A DNA stretch of 41,480 nt from Pseudomonas fluorescens (GTDB lineage Bacteria > Pseudomonadota > Gammaproteobacteria > Pseudomonadales > Pseudomonadaceae), in contig NZ_KZ478027.1 of assembly GCF_002837185.1 (NCBI RefSeq), forward strand, positions 1 through 41,480, written 5' to 3'. Positions 25,007-33,666 of the stretch are shown in pieces; positions within the stretch are counted from its first letter, which is position 1; each line of letters starts with the position of its first letter. The notes beneath the pieces were generated by a model, which made no database searches, was not told where the DNA came from, and worked only from the letters and a program-made list of their open reading frames with translations. The position numbers and the translations under genes are program-made.

Positions 25007-26035
25007 ATGAAGACTTTTACCCGCCTCTCGATTGCTGCAGGCCTCGCCCTGCTGCCCCACGTGGTGCTGGCGGACAGCGCTGCGCCGATCAAACCCAAGG
25101 TGATGCTGATCACCATGTTCGCCCCCGAAGCGCAAACCTGGATCGAGCGCCTGGAACTCAAACAGGAGGTACGCGTGCCCGGCTTGTCCGCCGAGTACCC
25201 GGCGATTCGCTGCAACACCCAGGACGTGTGCCTGCTGGTGACCGGCATGGGCCAGACCAACGCCGCCGCCTCCACCCTGGCCCTGGCCCTGTCGCCCAAA
25301 TTCGACCTGCGCCAGAGTTATTTCCTGATCGCCGGGATTGCCGGTATCAGCCCCCGGCACGGCACGATCGGCACGGCCGCCTGGGCGCATTACCTGGTGG
25401 AATTCGGGACACAATGGGAGCTGGATTCGCGGGATGCGCCCAAGGATTGGCCGACGGGTTATATCGGCATCAACACCAAGGGGCCCAATGAAAAACCGCC
25501 GCTGGACTACAAGACCGAAGTCTTCGAGCTCAACCCAAAGCTTCAGGCCAAGGCGTTTGCCTTGTCGCACAAGGTCGAGTTGACTGAAAGCAAAGAGTCC
25601 GCCGCCTGGCGCAAGCACTACCCCGCCGCCCCGGCCAATCAACCGCCCCAGGTCACACGCTGCGACACCCTGGCGGGCAACACCTGGTTCTCCGGCACCC
25701 GCCTGAGCGAACGCGCCGAGGTGTGGACCAAACTGCTCACGGACAACAAGGGCGAATACTGCACGACGCAGCAGGAAGACAACTCCACCTACGAAGCGCT
25801 GTTGCGCGCCAGTCGCGAAGGGCTGGTGGATATCCAGCGCCTGGCGGTGGTGCGCGCAGGCTCCGACTTTGATCGCCCGTACCCGGGCTACAGCGAAGTG
25901 GACAACCTGCTCAAGTACGCCGATCAGGGTGGGTTTGTACCGGCGCTGGAGAACCTGTACCGCACGGGGAATCCGCTGGTACAGGCGATCCTGAACAACT
26001 GGTCGGCTTGGGAAAAAGGCGTTCCAGAGGCCTGA
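25007..26035 (+). CDS. Purine nucleoside permease (NUP) family protein, periplasmic
   Basis: A 342-residue protein with a signal peptide (~1-23, cleavage after VLA) and no other clear membrane helix. The segments VMLITMFAPEAQTWIERLEL, LLVTGMGQTNAAASTLALAL and FLIAGIAGISPRHGTIGTAAWAHY match the NUP family, first described as yeast nucleoside permeases, whose fold resembles nucleoside phosphorylases. In bacteria it is more likely a periplasmic nucleoside-binding or processing protein than a true permease; that is inference. AAGGAG precedes the ATG by seven bases, in operon with the Tsx-like channel. Confidence 0.88.
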   Translation: MKTFTRLSIAAGLALLPHVVLADSAAPIKPKVMLITMFAPEAQTWIERLELKQEVRVPGLSAEYPAIRCNTQDVCLLVTGMGQTNAAASTLALALSPKFDLRQSYFLIAGIAGISPRHGTIGTAAWAHYLVEFGTQWELDSRDAPKDWPTGYIGINTKGPNEKPPLDYKTEVFELNPKLQAKAFALSHKVELTESKESAAWRKHYPAAPANQPPQVTRCDTLAGNTWFSGTRLSERAEVWTKLLTDNKGEYCTTQQEDNSTYEALLRASREGLVDIQRLAVVRAGSDFDRPYPGYSEVDNLLKYADQGGFVPALENLYRTGNPLVQAILNNWSAWEKGVPEA

Positions 26036-26045
26036 TACAGCTCAA

Positions 26046-26120
26046 AATGTGGGAGGAGGCTTGCTCCCGATAGCGGTGCATCAGTCAGTACGTGGTTGGC
26101 TGATCACCGCTATCGGGGGG
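26046..26120. repeat. REP element (degenerate pair)
   Basis: AATGTGGGAGGAGGCTTGCTCCCGATAGCGGTG opens the element, and 13-base arms CCCGATAGCGGTG / CACCGCTATCGGG pair at 26066-26117. It belongs to the same family as the copies at 34249 and 41303, but its right half is decayed. It lies between the converging NUP and metallothionein genes and may act as a terminator. Confidence 0.88.
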
Positions 26121-26143
26121 CACGGGCCTGCTGATCAATCAGC

Positions 26144-26317
26144 TCAGGCGTTGGCAGACGATTTGGCGCATTCGCAACCCGTCGCCGCCGCGCAAGGTTC
26201 ACCGTGCGCATGATGCTCGGCGCAGCCCTGGCAGCAATAGCCCTTACCGTCCTTCATTACCGCGTCGACGCCCAGTACGCATTTGCAGTGTGGGCAGGCA
26301 CAGGTTTGATCCGGCAT
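26144..26317 (-). CDS. bmtA: Bacterial metallothionein
   Basis: A 57-residue Cys-rich protein. It reads MPDQTCACPHCKCVLGVD at the start, then GYCCQGCAEHH and HGEPC, and ends in TGCECAKSSANA. Ten Cys (6, 8, 11, 13, 28, 29, 32, 42, 48, 50) and the His near the middle give the CxCxxCxC and CCxxC pattern of the SmtA/BmtA zinc- and cadmium-binding family, known in cyanobacteria and Pseudomonas. It buffers Zn/Cd/Cu in the cytoplasm. AAGGAG lies seven bases before the ATG. A MerR-like dyad upstream suggests metal-inducible control. Confidence 0.93.
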   Translation of the reverse strand: MPDQTCACPHCKCVLGVDAVMKDGKGYCCQGCAEHHAHGEPCAAATGCECAKSSANA

Positions 26318-26361
26318 GGTCAGACTCCTTCTTCATGGTCGTCACGGCGCGGCGAATGCCA

Positions 26362-26385
26362 CACCTTAAACAGTGACTCCAGGTG
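26362..26385 (-). promoter_or_regulatory. MerR-type dyad upstream of bmtA
   Basis: CACCT, 14 bases, AGGTG forms a 24-base dyad, read on the gene strand as CACCTGGAGT...TAAGGTG. It contains TAAGGT, a -10 hexamer used in mer-type promoters. The dyad arrangement suits MerR-family metal regulators. It is 45 bases upstream of the metallothionein start. A TTGGCG lies 20 bases upstream of TAAGGT as a possible -35. Confidence 0.4.
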
Positions 26386-26406
26386 CGGCGCCAAGGTTCA
26401 GCGCCG

Positions 26407-26862
26407 TCAGTCAGCCTGGCGTGTATTGCTGCGATACATGAACACCAGGGCCAGGGCCAGGCACAGCATCGCCACGATCCGGCTGCCGGACAATTCGATC
26501 GCAGGGTTGCCCAGCCAGCCGAAATTGTCGATCAGCATGCCCATGCCCAATTGCCCCACGATCACCGCCACCGTGGCAACCGCCGTACCGACCACAGGCA
26601 CCGCGCCGACCATCACCATCATGTACACCACGCCAAACAGGGCGCCGGTCAACTGCCACTTCGGCACCTCCAGCAGGCTGACCGCCTGGGCGGGCTCGAA
26701 GAAAAAAATCAGCAGCGCAGTGGTGAGCGCACCAACCGCAAAGGTCAGCAGGCTGCTGCGCAACACCCCGACGGTCTGGCCAAGACGGCCGTTGATGGCA
26801 GCCTGCACGCTCAATACCGCACCCGCGGCGACCACCACGACCAACAACAGAATCAGATTCAT
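26407..26862 (-). CDS. YdcZ-family (DUF606) small DMT transporter, second copy
   Basis: A 151-residue inner-membrane protein with five hydrophobic segments. It shows the YdcZ/DUF606 signature: an early QAAINGRLGQ, then PKWQLTGALFGVVYMMVMVGAVPVVGTA, then IVGQLGMGMLIDNFGWLG. These are half-size members of the drug/metabolite transporter superfamily and often occur as pairs that may assemble together. Start taken at ATG 26862 (GAGGGTAAGG upstream), four bases after the stop of the related gene before it. Substrate unknown. Confidence 0.87.
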   Translation of the reverse strand: MNLILLLVVVVAAGAVLSVQAAINGRLGQTVGVLRSSLLTFAVGALTTALLIFFFEPAQAVSLLEVPKWQLTGALFGVVYMMVMVGAVPVVGTAVATVAVIVGQLGMGMLIDNFGWLGNPAIELSGSRIVAMLCLALALVFMYRSNTRQAD

Positions 26863-26866
26863 CGCC

Positions 26867-27355
26867 TTACCCTCGTGCAATCAGAACAAGTGCCGCCACA
26901 ATCAACGCCAAGGCTATCCAGCGCTCCACATTGACTCGCTTGCGCGCCGTGCCGAACCAGCCGAAATGGTCGATCAGCACGCTCTTGCCTACCTGTCCGG
27001 ACAGGATCGCAATCATCGTCATGGCCACGCCGATATGAGGCGTGGCCAGGGTCAGCACCACCACGTACATCGGCCCCAGGAAACCGCCGATCAACTGCCA
27101 GCGCGGCAGTTGCGTGAACCCCGGGCCCTTTTGCGGGCCGCTGAACAGCAACAGCAGAAACAGGATCGCCGAACCGACGCCAAAGATGCTCAACGTGGCC
27201 CACAAATGCCCGACCTGCACCCCCAACGGCCCGAGCAAACCGGCCTCCACCGACAGGCCCATGCCTGCCAGGATGACCAACGGCAGCAATAGCAGCCGAA
27301 GAATGTTGCGCTTCGGCCTGGACTGTGCCGTATCTGCGATGGAACTTGCCTGCAT
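26867..27355 (-). CDS. YdcZ-family (DUF606) small DMT transporter, first copy
   Basis: A 162-residue paralogue of the next gene on the strand. A basic N-terminal tail (RPKRNILR) precedes five hydrophobic segments. Matching signature parts are SVEAGLLGPLG, LPRWQLIGGFLGPMYVVVLTLATPHIGVA and LSGQVGKSVLIDHFGWFG. The two copies are clearly homologous but diverged, consistent with a heteromeric pair. It is the first gene of the two-gene unit and is divergent from a LysR-type regulator, which probably controls it. Confidence 0.87.
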   Translation of the reverse strand: MQASSIADTAQSRPKRNILRLLLLPLVILAGMGLSVEAGLLGPLGVQVGHLWATLSIFGVGSAILFLLLLFSGPQKGPGFTQLPRWQLIGGFLGPMYVVVLTLATPHIGVAMTMIAILSGQVGKSVLIDHFGWFGTARKRVNVERWIALALIVAALVLIARG

Positions 27356-27442
27356 ACATCACCCGCGCTTGAAGAAGAAAACAGGGGCGCATTATCCGGT
27401 GGTCGAGCTGTGCGATAAATGGCAGCATGCAGACAACACCTT

Positions 27443-27455
27443 TGCGAATAACGCA
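27443..27455. promoter_or_regulatory. T-N11-A dyad, candidate LysR-regulator site
   Basis: TGCG, five bases, CGCA is a short palindrome of the T-N11-A form typical of LysR-family binding sites. It lies 15 bases upstream of the LysR gene, in the 115-base gap shared with the YdcZ pair. Confidence 0.35.
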
Positions 27456-27470
27456 CAGCATGGAGCCACG

Positions 27471-28403
27471 ATGCAGGGTTTGAACGAGTTGAGTTTCAAG
27501 GCGCTGCGCCTGTTCGTCGCGGTATTGGACCATGGCAGCTTTTCTGAGGTGGCCCGCCGCGAAGGCCTCGCGCCCTCGTCCATCTCCCGGCAGATCCAGC
27601 TCATGGAGCATGCCCTCGGCCAGCAGTTGCTGTACCGCCACACCCGCGCCGTCAGCCCCACCGAAGCCGGACGCCTGCTCGGGCGCCACGCCAGGCTGGT
27701 GCTCGAACAACTGGAGACGGCGAGCCAGGCCCTGCAGGAGCAGGACAGCGAGCCCAGCGGACTGGTGCGCATCAATGCGCCCATGGTGTTCGGCCAGCGT
27801 CACCTTTCGCCGTGGCTGGGAGAACTGTGCCGGCGCTATCCGAAGCTGCAACTGGACATCCAGCAAACCGACACCTTCGTCGACCCGCTGCAGGACGGCA
27901 CCGACCTGCTGTTTCGCATCGGCGTACTCAACGATTCCAGCATGCAGGCGCGGATCTTCGCACCGCAACGCTTTCGCCTCGCCGCCAGCCCCGCCTACCT
28001 GGCGCGGCACGGTACGCCGCGTCATCCCGACGAACTGGCCAATCACCAATGCCTGGCCTACAAGGGCATCAAAGGCCAGGAGCGCTGGTTCTTCCTTCGC
28101 GACCAGGGCGACTGGAACGCCTACAGCGTCAAAGGCCCGATCACCGGCAACCACGCCGACACCCTGACCCACGCCGCCGAACAGGGCCTGGGGCTGGTGG
28201 TGTTTCCGTCCTGGCTGATCGGCGAAGGCCTGCGCGCCGGCACCTTGCAGGCGGTGCTGACGGAATACGAGGTGGCAACCACCCTGGAGCCCCAGCAAAT
28301 CGCAGCGTTATGGCCGGGCAGCCGCAGGCTGTCGCTCAAGGTGCGGACGGTGATCGATTATTTTGTGGAGTGTTTCGGGACGGTGCCGTATTGGGATCGG
28401 TGA
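27471..28403 (+). CDS. LysR-family transcriptional regulator
   Basis: A 310-residue regulator. The N-terminal winged helix-turn-helix is at ~8-66 (ALRLFVAVLDHGSFSEVARREGLAPSSISRQIQLMEHALGQQLLYRHTRAVSPTEAG pattern, seen in pieces). A coiled linker follows, then a periplasmic-binding-like effector domain (~95-300, with LPWLGELC-type and HADTLTHAAEQGLGLVVFPSWL segments). The ATG at 27471 has GGAG five bases upstream; a longer frame from 27042 would be antisense to the transporter and is rejected. Divergent from the YdcZ pair, it likely regulates that pair. Ligand unknown. Confidence 0.92.
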   Translation: MQGLNELSFKALRLFVAVLDHGSFSEVARREGLAPSSISRQIQLMEHALGQQLLYRHTRAVSPTEAGRLLGRHARLVLEQLETASQALQEQDSEPSGLVRINAPMVFGQRHLSPWLGELCRRYPKLQLDIQQTDTFVDPLQDGTDLLFRIGVLNDSSMQARIFAPQRFRLAASPAYLARHGTPRHPDELANHQCLAYKGIKGQERWFFLRDQGDWNAYSVKGPITGNHADTLTHAAEQGLGLVVFPSWLIGEGLRAGTLQAVLTEYEVATTLEPQQIAALWPGSRRLSLKVRTVIDYFVECFGTVPYWDR

Positions 28404-28615
28404 GTGAACGAGCGGCTTGAGCACGTGGTTCAGCCGTTTTTAATAGCTCACGTAGTTTTGGCTATATTTGGCCAAAGCACGGGCGCGCAATGGCGTAGCT
28501 TGTTCCCATCGGTAAGTCCAAAGCGCGGCGAATCGGCGCGATGAAATGCCGCCGATGTTTATGTGAGCGCGGCGACATTCTGGTCTAGGTCATGGCCCAG
28601 CAGCACACAGGTCAC

Positions 28616-29935
28616 TCAGAACACCCACTGCCCAATCAACCACGCATTCGCCCCGCTGATTACCGCAAATAAAAACCACGCCAGCATCCGTGTGGGCAGG
28701 CGGTTTACGAACGGCCCCATCAGTTGCTTGTCGCCGGTCATGCGGATCAGCGGGTATAGCGCGAAGGGCAACTGCAGGCTGAGGACCACCTGGCTCAGAA
28801 TCAGCAGCTTGCCGATGGCGTCGTCGCCCATCAGCCACACCCCGAGAAATGCCGGGATCAGCGCCAGCCCACGGGTGATCAGGCGACGTTGCCAGCACGG
28901 GATGCGCAGGTTCAGGTAACCCTCCATGATCACCTGCCCGGCGATCGTGCCGGTAAAGGTCGAGCTTTGGCCCGAGGCCAGCAAGGCGATGCCGAACAGG
29001 ATGCTGGCAAACGCGCCGCCCACCAGCGGGTCGAGCAGATGATAGGCGTCCTGGATCTCCACCACGTCGGTATGGCCGGTCTTGTAGAACGCTGCAGCCG
29101 CCAGCACCAGGATGGCCGCGTTGACCAGCAGGGCCAGGGCCAGCGAGCCAATGGTGTCGATGCGGGCCAGCTTGACCGCATCCTGTTTGCTGGCCAGGTC
29201 CTTGCCGATCAGGCGGGTCTGCACAATGGAAGTGTGCAGGTAGAGGTTGTGCGGCATCACGGTCGCACCGAGGATGCCGATGGCCAGGTACAGCGGCGCG
29301 GCATCGCTGATGGCGGACAGGGATGGGGTGAATCCACTGAACACGTCCGGCCAGTAGGGTTTGATCAACACCAGTTCGATGAAAAAACACACGCCGATGG
29401 TTGCAACCAGCGCCAGCATGATTGCTTCCAGGCGGCGGAAACCACGGTTCTGCAGGGCCAGGATCAACAGCGTATCAAAGGCGGTGATGACGATACCGGT
29501 GGTCAGCGACACACCGAGCAGCAGGTGAAACGCCAGGGCGCAGCCGAGCACTTCGGCGAGGTCGGTGGCGATGATGGAGATTTCCGCCAACGCCCACTGG
29601 GTGCGCGCCGAGCGCTTGCTGTAGCGCTCGCGGCACAGTTGCGCCAGGTCCTTGCCGGTCGCGATACCCAGCCGCGAGCACAGGCACTGCACCGCCATCC
29701 CCGCCAGGCTCGCCAGCAACACTACAAATAACAGGCTGTAGCCATAGCGCGACCCGGCTTCGATGGCGGTGGCCCAGTTGCCGGGGTCCATGTAGCCGAT
29801 GGAGATCAACAGGCCGGGGCCGGCGAACATCAGCACGCGCTTGAAAAACGACGCCTTGGGGTCGACGGCAACGGAGCCGGCCACTTCCGGCGGGCAGAAG
29901 GGGGCGGTAGCAATTTTCGGCAGGCTGAATTTCAC
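28616..29935 (-). CDS. mntH: Nramp-family Mn2+ (divalent metal) transporter MntH
   Basis: A 439-residue inner-membrane protein with about 11 helices that imports Mn2+ (and Fe2+) with protons. The signature DPGN of helix 1 (GYMDPGNWATAIEAG) and the MPH of helix 6 (GATVMPHNLYLHTS) are both present. I start it at GTG 29935 (KFSLPKIATAPF follows), with GGGAT upstream; an in-frame TTG at 29959 would add 8 residues. It lies 38 bases after the alpha/beta hydrolase gene on the same strand, so it may be partly co-transcribed. No Mur/Fur-like box was evident in that short gap. The 212 bases between it and the LysR gene hold nothing I recognise. Confidence 0.95.
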   Translation of the reverse strand: MKFSLPKIATAPFCPPEVAGSVAVDPKASFFKRVLMFAGPGLLISIGYMDPGNWATAIEAGSRYGYSLLFVVLLASLAGMAVQCLCSRLGIATGKDLAQLCRERYSKRSARTQWALAEISIIATDLAEVLGCALAFHLLLGVSLTTGIVITAFDTLLILALQNRGFRRLEAIMLALVATIGVCFFIELVLIKPYWPDVFSGFTPSLSAISDAAPLYLAIGILGATVMPHNLYLHTSIVQTRLIGKDLASKQDAVKLARIDTIGSLALALLVNAAILVLAAAAFYKTGHTDVVEIQDAYHLLDPLVGGAFASILFGIALLASGQSSTFTGTIAGQVIMEGYLNLRIPCWQRRLITRGLALIPAFLGVWLMGDDAIGKLLILSQVVLSLQLPFALYPLIRMTGDKQLMGPFVNRLPTRMLAWFLFAVISGANAWLIGQWVF

Positions 29936-29973
29936 GCGGTATCCCAGGCAAACACACAAGTCAGGACGCCAGC

Positions 29974-31530
29974 TTAGCAGTCCGATGCGACCGTGCGCAT
30001 CACCGTCTCCCGGGGCAAGTCAAACGTTTCAACCACTTGCACCACCAGGTCCAGCTCCTGATTCAACGCCTCACGTTCCAGACGCTGGCGAATTACGCCG
30101 ACCACCAGCACCGCCAGGGTTGTGATCGAATAAGCCGGCCCGGAGAATGCCCGTACGCCGCTGACCAGCAACATCGCGGCCGCCACCGCCTGGCCCACCA
30201 CCGGAATTGCCGAGGCGGCACCGCGTCGCACAATAAACCCGGTAAGCCCGGCCAATGCCGTGCCGCTCAAGGCGGCGGTGGCCGAACCGCCAACGTTGAA
30301 CCGCGTGAACAGGCCTTTCTCTTTCTGCATCGCGGCCTGGAGTTCGGCGTCGAACGCCTGGCGGTCGGCGGCGTTGAGTTTGCCCTGGTACTGCTCGATC
30401 AGTGTTTGCGCAACCTGCGCTTCGATATCCGCAAGGGCAACGCTGGCAAGGGCATCGTCGAACTTGATGCCCAAGCGTTGCGCCACCGCTTCGGCGATCT
30501 GGCGATAGGCCACGCCGTGACCACGGCCCAGGTTCATAAAACTGTCGCCGCCCATGCGCTGCAACTCGATGGCGAGCTTGCGCGGTTCGCGCACACTGGC
30601 ATCAATCGAGGCGCTGTGCTTTTGTGCCATCAACTGCGCGAGAAACTTCAACTCATCCGGCCGCGCCTGCGCCAGGATCGGAAACAAGTCCGCGTCGTCT
30701 TCGGCAAAGCGCACTTCACGGCTGCGCAGGTCGGCGCGGATCAGGCCCCGGCGCTCCTGCAACAGGTCGGTGTACTGCACCACTGTTTTCAATTGCGGCC
30801 AGTAGGCGGCATGGTCGAAGCTGGCCAAGTGAACATTGGTGACCTTGGCTTTCAGGGCCGGCGTCACTGCAATGGCATAGCGGCCGATGCAACGCTCGGT
30901 GTCCGGCTTCATTGCCAGTGCCCAGTCCTTACTGGAATGGCAATTGATCACCCGCCCCTTGAGCGATGCCGTCACCGCCTCCCAAGGGCTCGACGTACAG
31001 ATCGCCCCGCCCATCAGCAACAGATTGTTCAACGGCAGTTCATGCGCGACTTCAGGGCTGGCCAGCATGCTCTTGACCACGATCCGCGCACCCAGGGAGT
31101 GACCGATAAGATTGATTTGCCGCACCTGCAGCGATTCGGCATGCAGGTACCTCGCCAGCTCGGGCAACAAGGTCCTGGCCACTTCATCGACACGCGCCTC
31201 GACACTTTTGTAATGGTCGAGAAAGTAAGCAATCGCCTTGCCCACCCCCACCGTCGCCGCGCCCAGGCCACCCCCGCCAAGCATCGAGGCGATCACCTCC
31301 CTGAAGGGTGCAAACAGGTTTTCCAGAAAGTGCCCGGCCGGCCAGAACAACATCAGGTTGGTCGAGCCTTCAATGCCCGCCAGTTGCGCCTTGAAGCCAG
31401 CCAACTGTTGCTGGCTGAAAAATGCCGAATAACCGTGAACATAGAGATTGAGCACATCCCCCTGAGGCTCGCCGCAGAGGACGAACGTAGGCTTGCGGGT
31501 GCGGTGCATTTCATCCCACTGGTGCTGCAT
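29974..31530 (-). CDS. Alpha/beta-hydrolase fused to a YaaW (UPF0174)-like domain
   Basis: A 518-residue two-part protein. Residues ~20-245 form an alpha/beta-hydrolase: VHGYSAF (31-37) as the oxyanion loop, nucleophile elbow GHSLG with Ser145, possible Asp202 (SSKDW) and His240 (FDHAAYW). Residues ~281-495 resemble E. coli YaaW: DLFPILAQARPDELKFLAQLM, then ELQRMGGDSFMNLGRGHGVAYRQI, then hydrophobic stretches and RAFSGPAYSITTLAVL. YaaW has no known biochemical role. The C-terminal part has one or two helices (~411-435 and ~440-462), so the protein may be membrane-attached. The ATG at 31530 follows AGGAG by ten bases. Substrate and role are unknown. Confidence 0.75.
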   Translation of the reverse strand: MQHQWDEMHRTRKPTFVLCGEPQGDVLNLYVHGYSAFFSQQQLAGFKAQLAGIEGSTNLMLFWPAGHFLENLFAPFREVIASMLGGGGLGAATVGVGKAIAYFLDHYKSVEARVDEVARTLLPELARYLHAESLQVRQINLIGHSLGARIVVKSMLASPEVAHELPLNNLLLMGGAICTSSPWEAVTASLKGRVINCHSSKDWALAMKPDTERCIGRYAIAVTPALKAKVTNVHLASFDHAAYWPQLKTVVQYTDLLQERRGLIRADLRSREVRFAEDDADLFPILAQARPDELKFLAQLMAQKHSASIDASVREPRKLAIELQRMGGDSFMNLGRGHGVAYRQIAEAVAQRLGIKFDDALASVALADIEAQVAQTLIEQYQGKLNAADRQAFDAELQAAMQKEKGLFTRFNVGGSATAALSGTALAGLTGFIVRRGAASAIPVVGQAVAAAMLLVSGVRAFSGPAYSITTLAVLVVGVIRQRLEREALNQELDLVVQVVETFDLPRETVMRTVASDC

Positions 31531-31785
31531 GGGCCGGTGACTCCTGGTGGCAAGGGGCGGCCATGGTAACAAAGCGCACATCAAGCCGAGATGAAAACAC
31601 CGTGCATCGCCATGCAGATTTTGTTCAGCACGCGAAGTTATCAGCGCCCTGTTAAACCGGGTAGCCCAGGCATACGTTGACCTTCGCATCAAAAATACAA
31701 GTTTCAAAATGTAAAAACGCGTTCTAATAGCGCCCTCGCCTATCAAGGCGTCAGCAGTTGATTCAAGTAGACAATGGAGTTCGCA

Positions 31786-33594
31786 ATGCCCCATGAAGGC
31801 AACCTGTTACAAGCAGCCGTGGTGTTCCTGTTCGCCGCCGTGCTGGCCGTGCCATTGGCCAAGCGCCTGCAACTGGGCGCGGTGCTGGGCTACCTATTCG
31901 CCGGCGTGATCATCGGCCCCTCGGTATTGGGCCTGATCGGCAACCCGCAAAGCGTGGCGCAGTTCTCCGAATTGGGCGTGGTGCTGCTGCTGTTCATCAT
32001 CGGCCTGGAGCTTTCGCCCAAACGCTTATGGGTGATGCGCAAGGCGGTATTCGGTGTCGGCCTGGCCCAGGTGCTGCTCACCGGGCTGGTCATGGGCGTA
32101 GTGGCGCTGTGGCTGTTTGGCCAGTCATGGAATAGCGCGATTGTGCTGGGTCTGGGCCTGGCACTGTCCTCCACCGCGTTCGGCCTGCAAAGCCTGGCCG
32201 AGCGCAAGGAACTCAACCAACCCCATGGGCGCCTGGCCTTTGCGATCCTGTTGTTCCAGGACATCGCGGCAATCCCCTTGATCGCCATGGTGCCGCTGCT
32301 GGCCGGCAGCGATCATCCGGCCAGCGAAGCCCAAGGCGTGCAGCACGTCTTGCAGATTCTGGGCAGCATTGCCGTGGTGATCATCGGCGGGCGCTACCTG
32401 TTGCGCCCGGTGTTTCGCATTGTTGCCAAGACCGGCCTGCGCGAAGTGTCCACCGCCACCGCGCTGCTGGTGGTGATCGGCACCGCCTGGTTGATGGAGC
32501 TGGTGGGGGTGTCGATGGCCCTCGGCGCTTTTCTCGCCGGGCTGCTGCTGGCGGACTCCGAATACCGTCACGAACTGGAATCCCAGATCGAACCCTTCAA
32601 GGGCCTGCTGCTGGGTCTGTTTTTTATCAGCGTGGGCATGGGCGCCAACCTCAGCCTGCTGCTCAGCACACCGCTGGTGGTGATCGGGCTGACCTTGCTG
32701 TTGATCGGGCTGAAACTGCCGCTGCTGTACGCCGTAGGGCGCATGGCGGGTGAGCTCAATCGTGAAAGCGCCCTGCGCCTGGGTGTGGTGCTGGCGGCCG
32801 GTGGTGAGTTTGCCTTCGTGGTGTTCAAGATTGGTCGCGACCAAGGCCTGTTCGAGCCGCACCTGTATGACGTGCTGGTGCTCACCATCACCCTGTCCAT
32901 GGCCGTGACACCGCTGCTGCTGTTGGTGTGCCCAAAGCTGTTCAGGCCCAAGGTCAAGCCGGTGGACGTACCCGAGGAATACCGCGCCATCGAAGGCGAT
33001 GCACCGCGCGTCGTGATTGCCGGCATGGGCCGGATGGGCCAGATCGTCGCGCGCATCCTGCGTGCGCAGAACGTCTCGTTCATCGCCCTGGACACCTCGG
33101 TGGAAACCATCGAACTGACCCGCAGCTTCGGCGGCATGCCGGTGTTCTACGGCGACCCGCAGCGCCCGGAAATCCTGCATGCGGCCAAGGTCGACCAGGC
33201 GGAGTTCTTCGTGATCGCCATGGATGACCCGGAGATCAACATCAAGACCGCCGAACTGGTGCGCAACCTCTACCCGCACATGAAGATCATCGCCCGCGCG
33301 CGTAACCGCCAGCACGTACACCGCCTGGTGGATCTGGACGCCTCACCGGTGCGTGAAACCTTTTACTCCAGCCTGGAGATGAGCCGCCGCACCCTGGTGG
33401 GCCTCGGTTTGAGCCAGGCCCAGGCCGATGCACGCATCGACCGTTTCAGGGCCCATGACCAGCAGGTCCTCGCCGCACAGCATGCGGTGTACGACGATGC
33501 GGCCAAAGTCATGCAGACCGCCCAGGAAGCCCGTACCGAACTGGCGCGCCTGTTTGAGATGGACAGGCTTCAAGAAGAGTCCGACAAGGTGTGA
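31786..33594 (+). CDS. Kef-type K+/H+ antiporter with RCK domain
   Basis: A 602-residue inner-membrane protein of the CPA2 family. Residues ~1-380 contain about 12 helices, including LGYLFAGVIIGPSVLG, ELGVVLLLFIIGLELSP and LALSSTAFGLQSLAER plus LLFQDIAAIPL. Residues ~402-520 form an RCK/TrkA-N nucleotide-binding domain with the GMGRMGQ turn, followed by a charged tail. This order is that of KefB/KefC, which release K+ under electrophile stress; glutathione control cannot be judged. GGAG lies six bases before the ATG at 31786, preferred over the one at 31774. The 255-base gap upstream shows no recognised site. Confidence 0.9.
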   Translation: MPHEGNLLQAAVVFLFAAVLAVPLAKRLQLGAVLGYLFAGVIIGPSVLGLIGNPQSVAQFSELGVVLLLFIIGLELSPKRLWVMRKAVFGVGLAQVLLTGLVMGVVALWLFGQSWNSAIVLGLGLALSSTAFGLQSLAERKELNQPHGRLAFAILLFQDIAAIPLIAMVPLLAGSDHPASEAQGVQHVLQILGSIAVVIIGGRYLLRPVFRIVAKTGLREVSTATALLVVIGTAWLMELVGVSMALGAFLAGLLLADSEYRHELESQIEPFKGLLLGLFFISVGMGANLSLLLSTPLVVIGLTLLLIGLKLPLLYAVGRMAGELNRESALRLGVVLAAGGEFAFVVFKIGRDQGLFEPHLYDVLVLTITLSMAVTPLLLLVCPKLFRPKVKPVDVPEEYRAIEGDAPRVVIAGMGRMGQIVARILRAQNVSFIALDTSVETIELTRSFGGMPVFYGDPQRPEILHAAKVDQAEFFVIAMDDPEINIKTAELVRNLYPHMKIIARARNRQHVHRLVDLDASPVRETFYSSLEMSRRTLVGLGLSQAQADARIDRFRAHDQQVLAAQHAVYDDAAKVMQTAQEARTELARLFEMDRLQEESDKV

Positions 33595-33666
33595 GGCTGC
33601 AGGTGAACGATCTTGCGATTTTTCTGACAGAATACGCCGCAATTTCGTTCATCTCTGGAGCGCTTC

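Noticed and set aside
28404..28615. Possible small gene between the LysR regulator and mntH
   Set aside because: I found no frame with a ribosome-binding site or recognisable product in these 212 bases.
29936..29959. TTG start extending MntH by 8 residues
   Set aside because: The GTG at 29935 has a better ribosome-binding site and gives the N-terminus expected for Pseudomonas MntH.
31531..31794. N-terminal extension of the hydrolase-YaaW protein to 31794
   Set aside because: The extension overlaps the start of the divergent Kef gene and lacks family similarity. The ATG at 31530 has AGGAG upstream.
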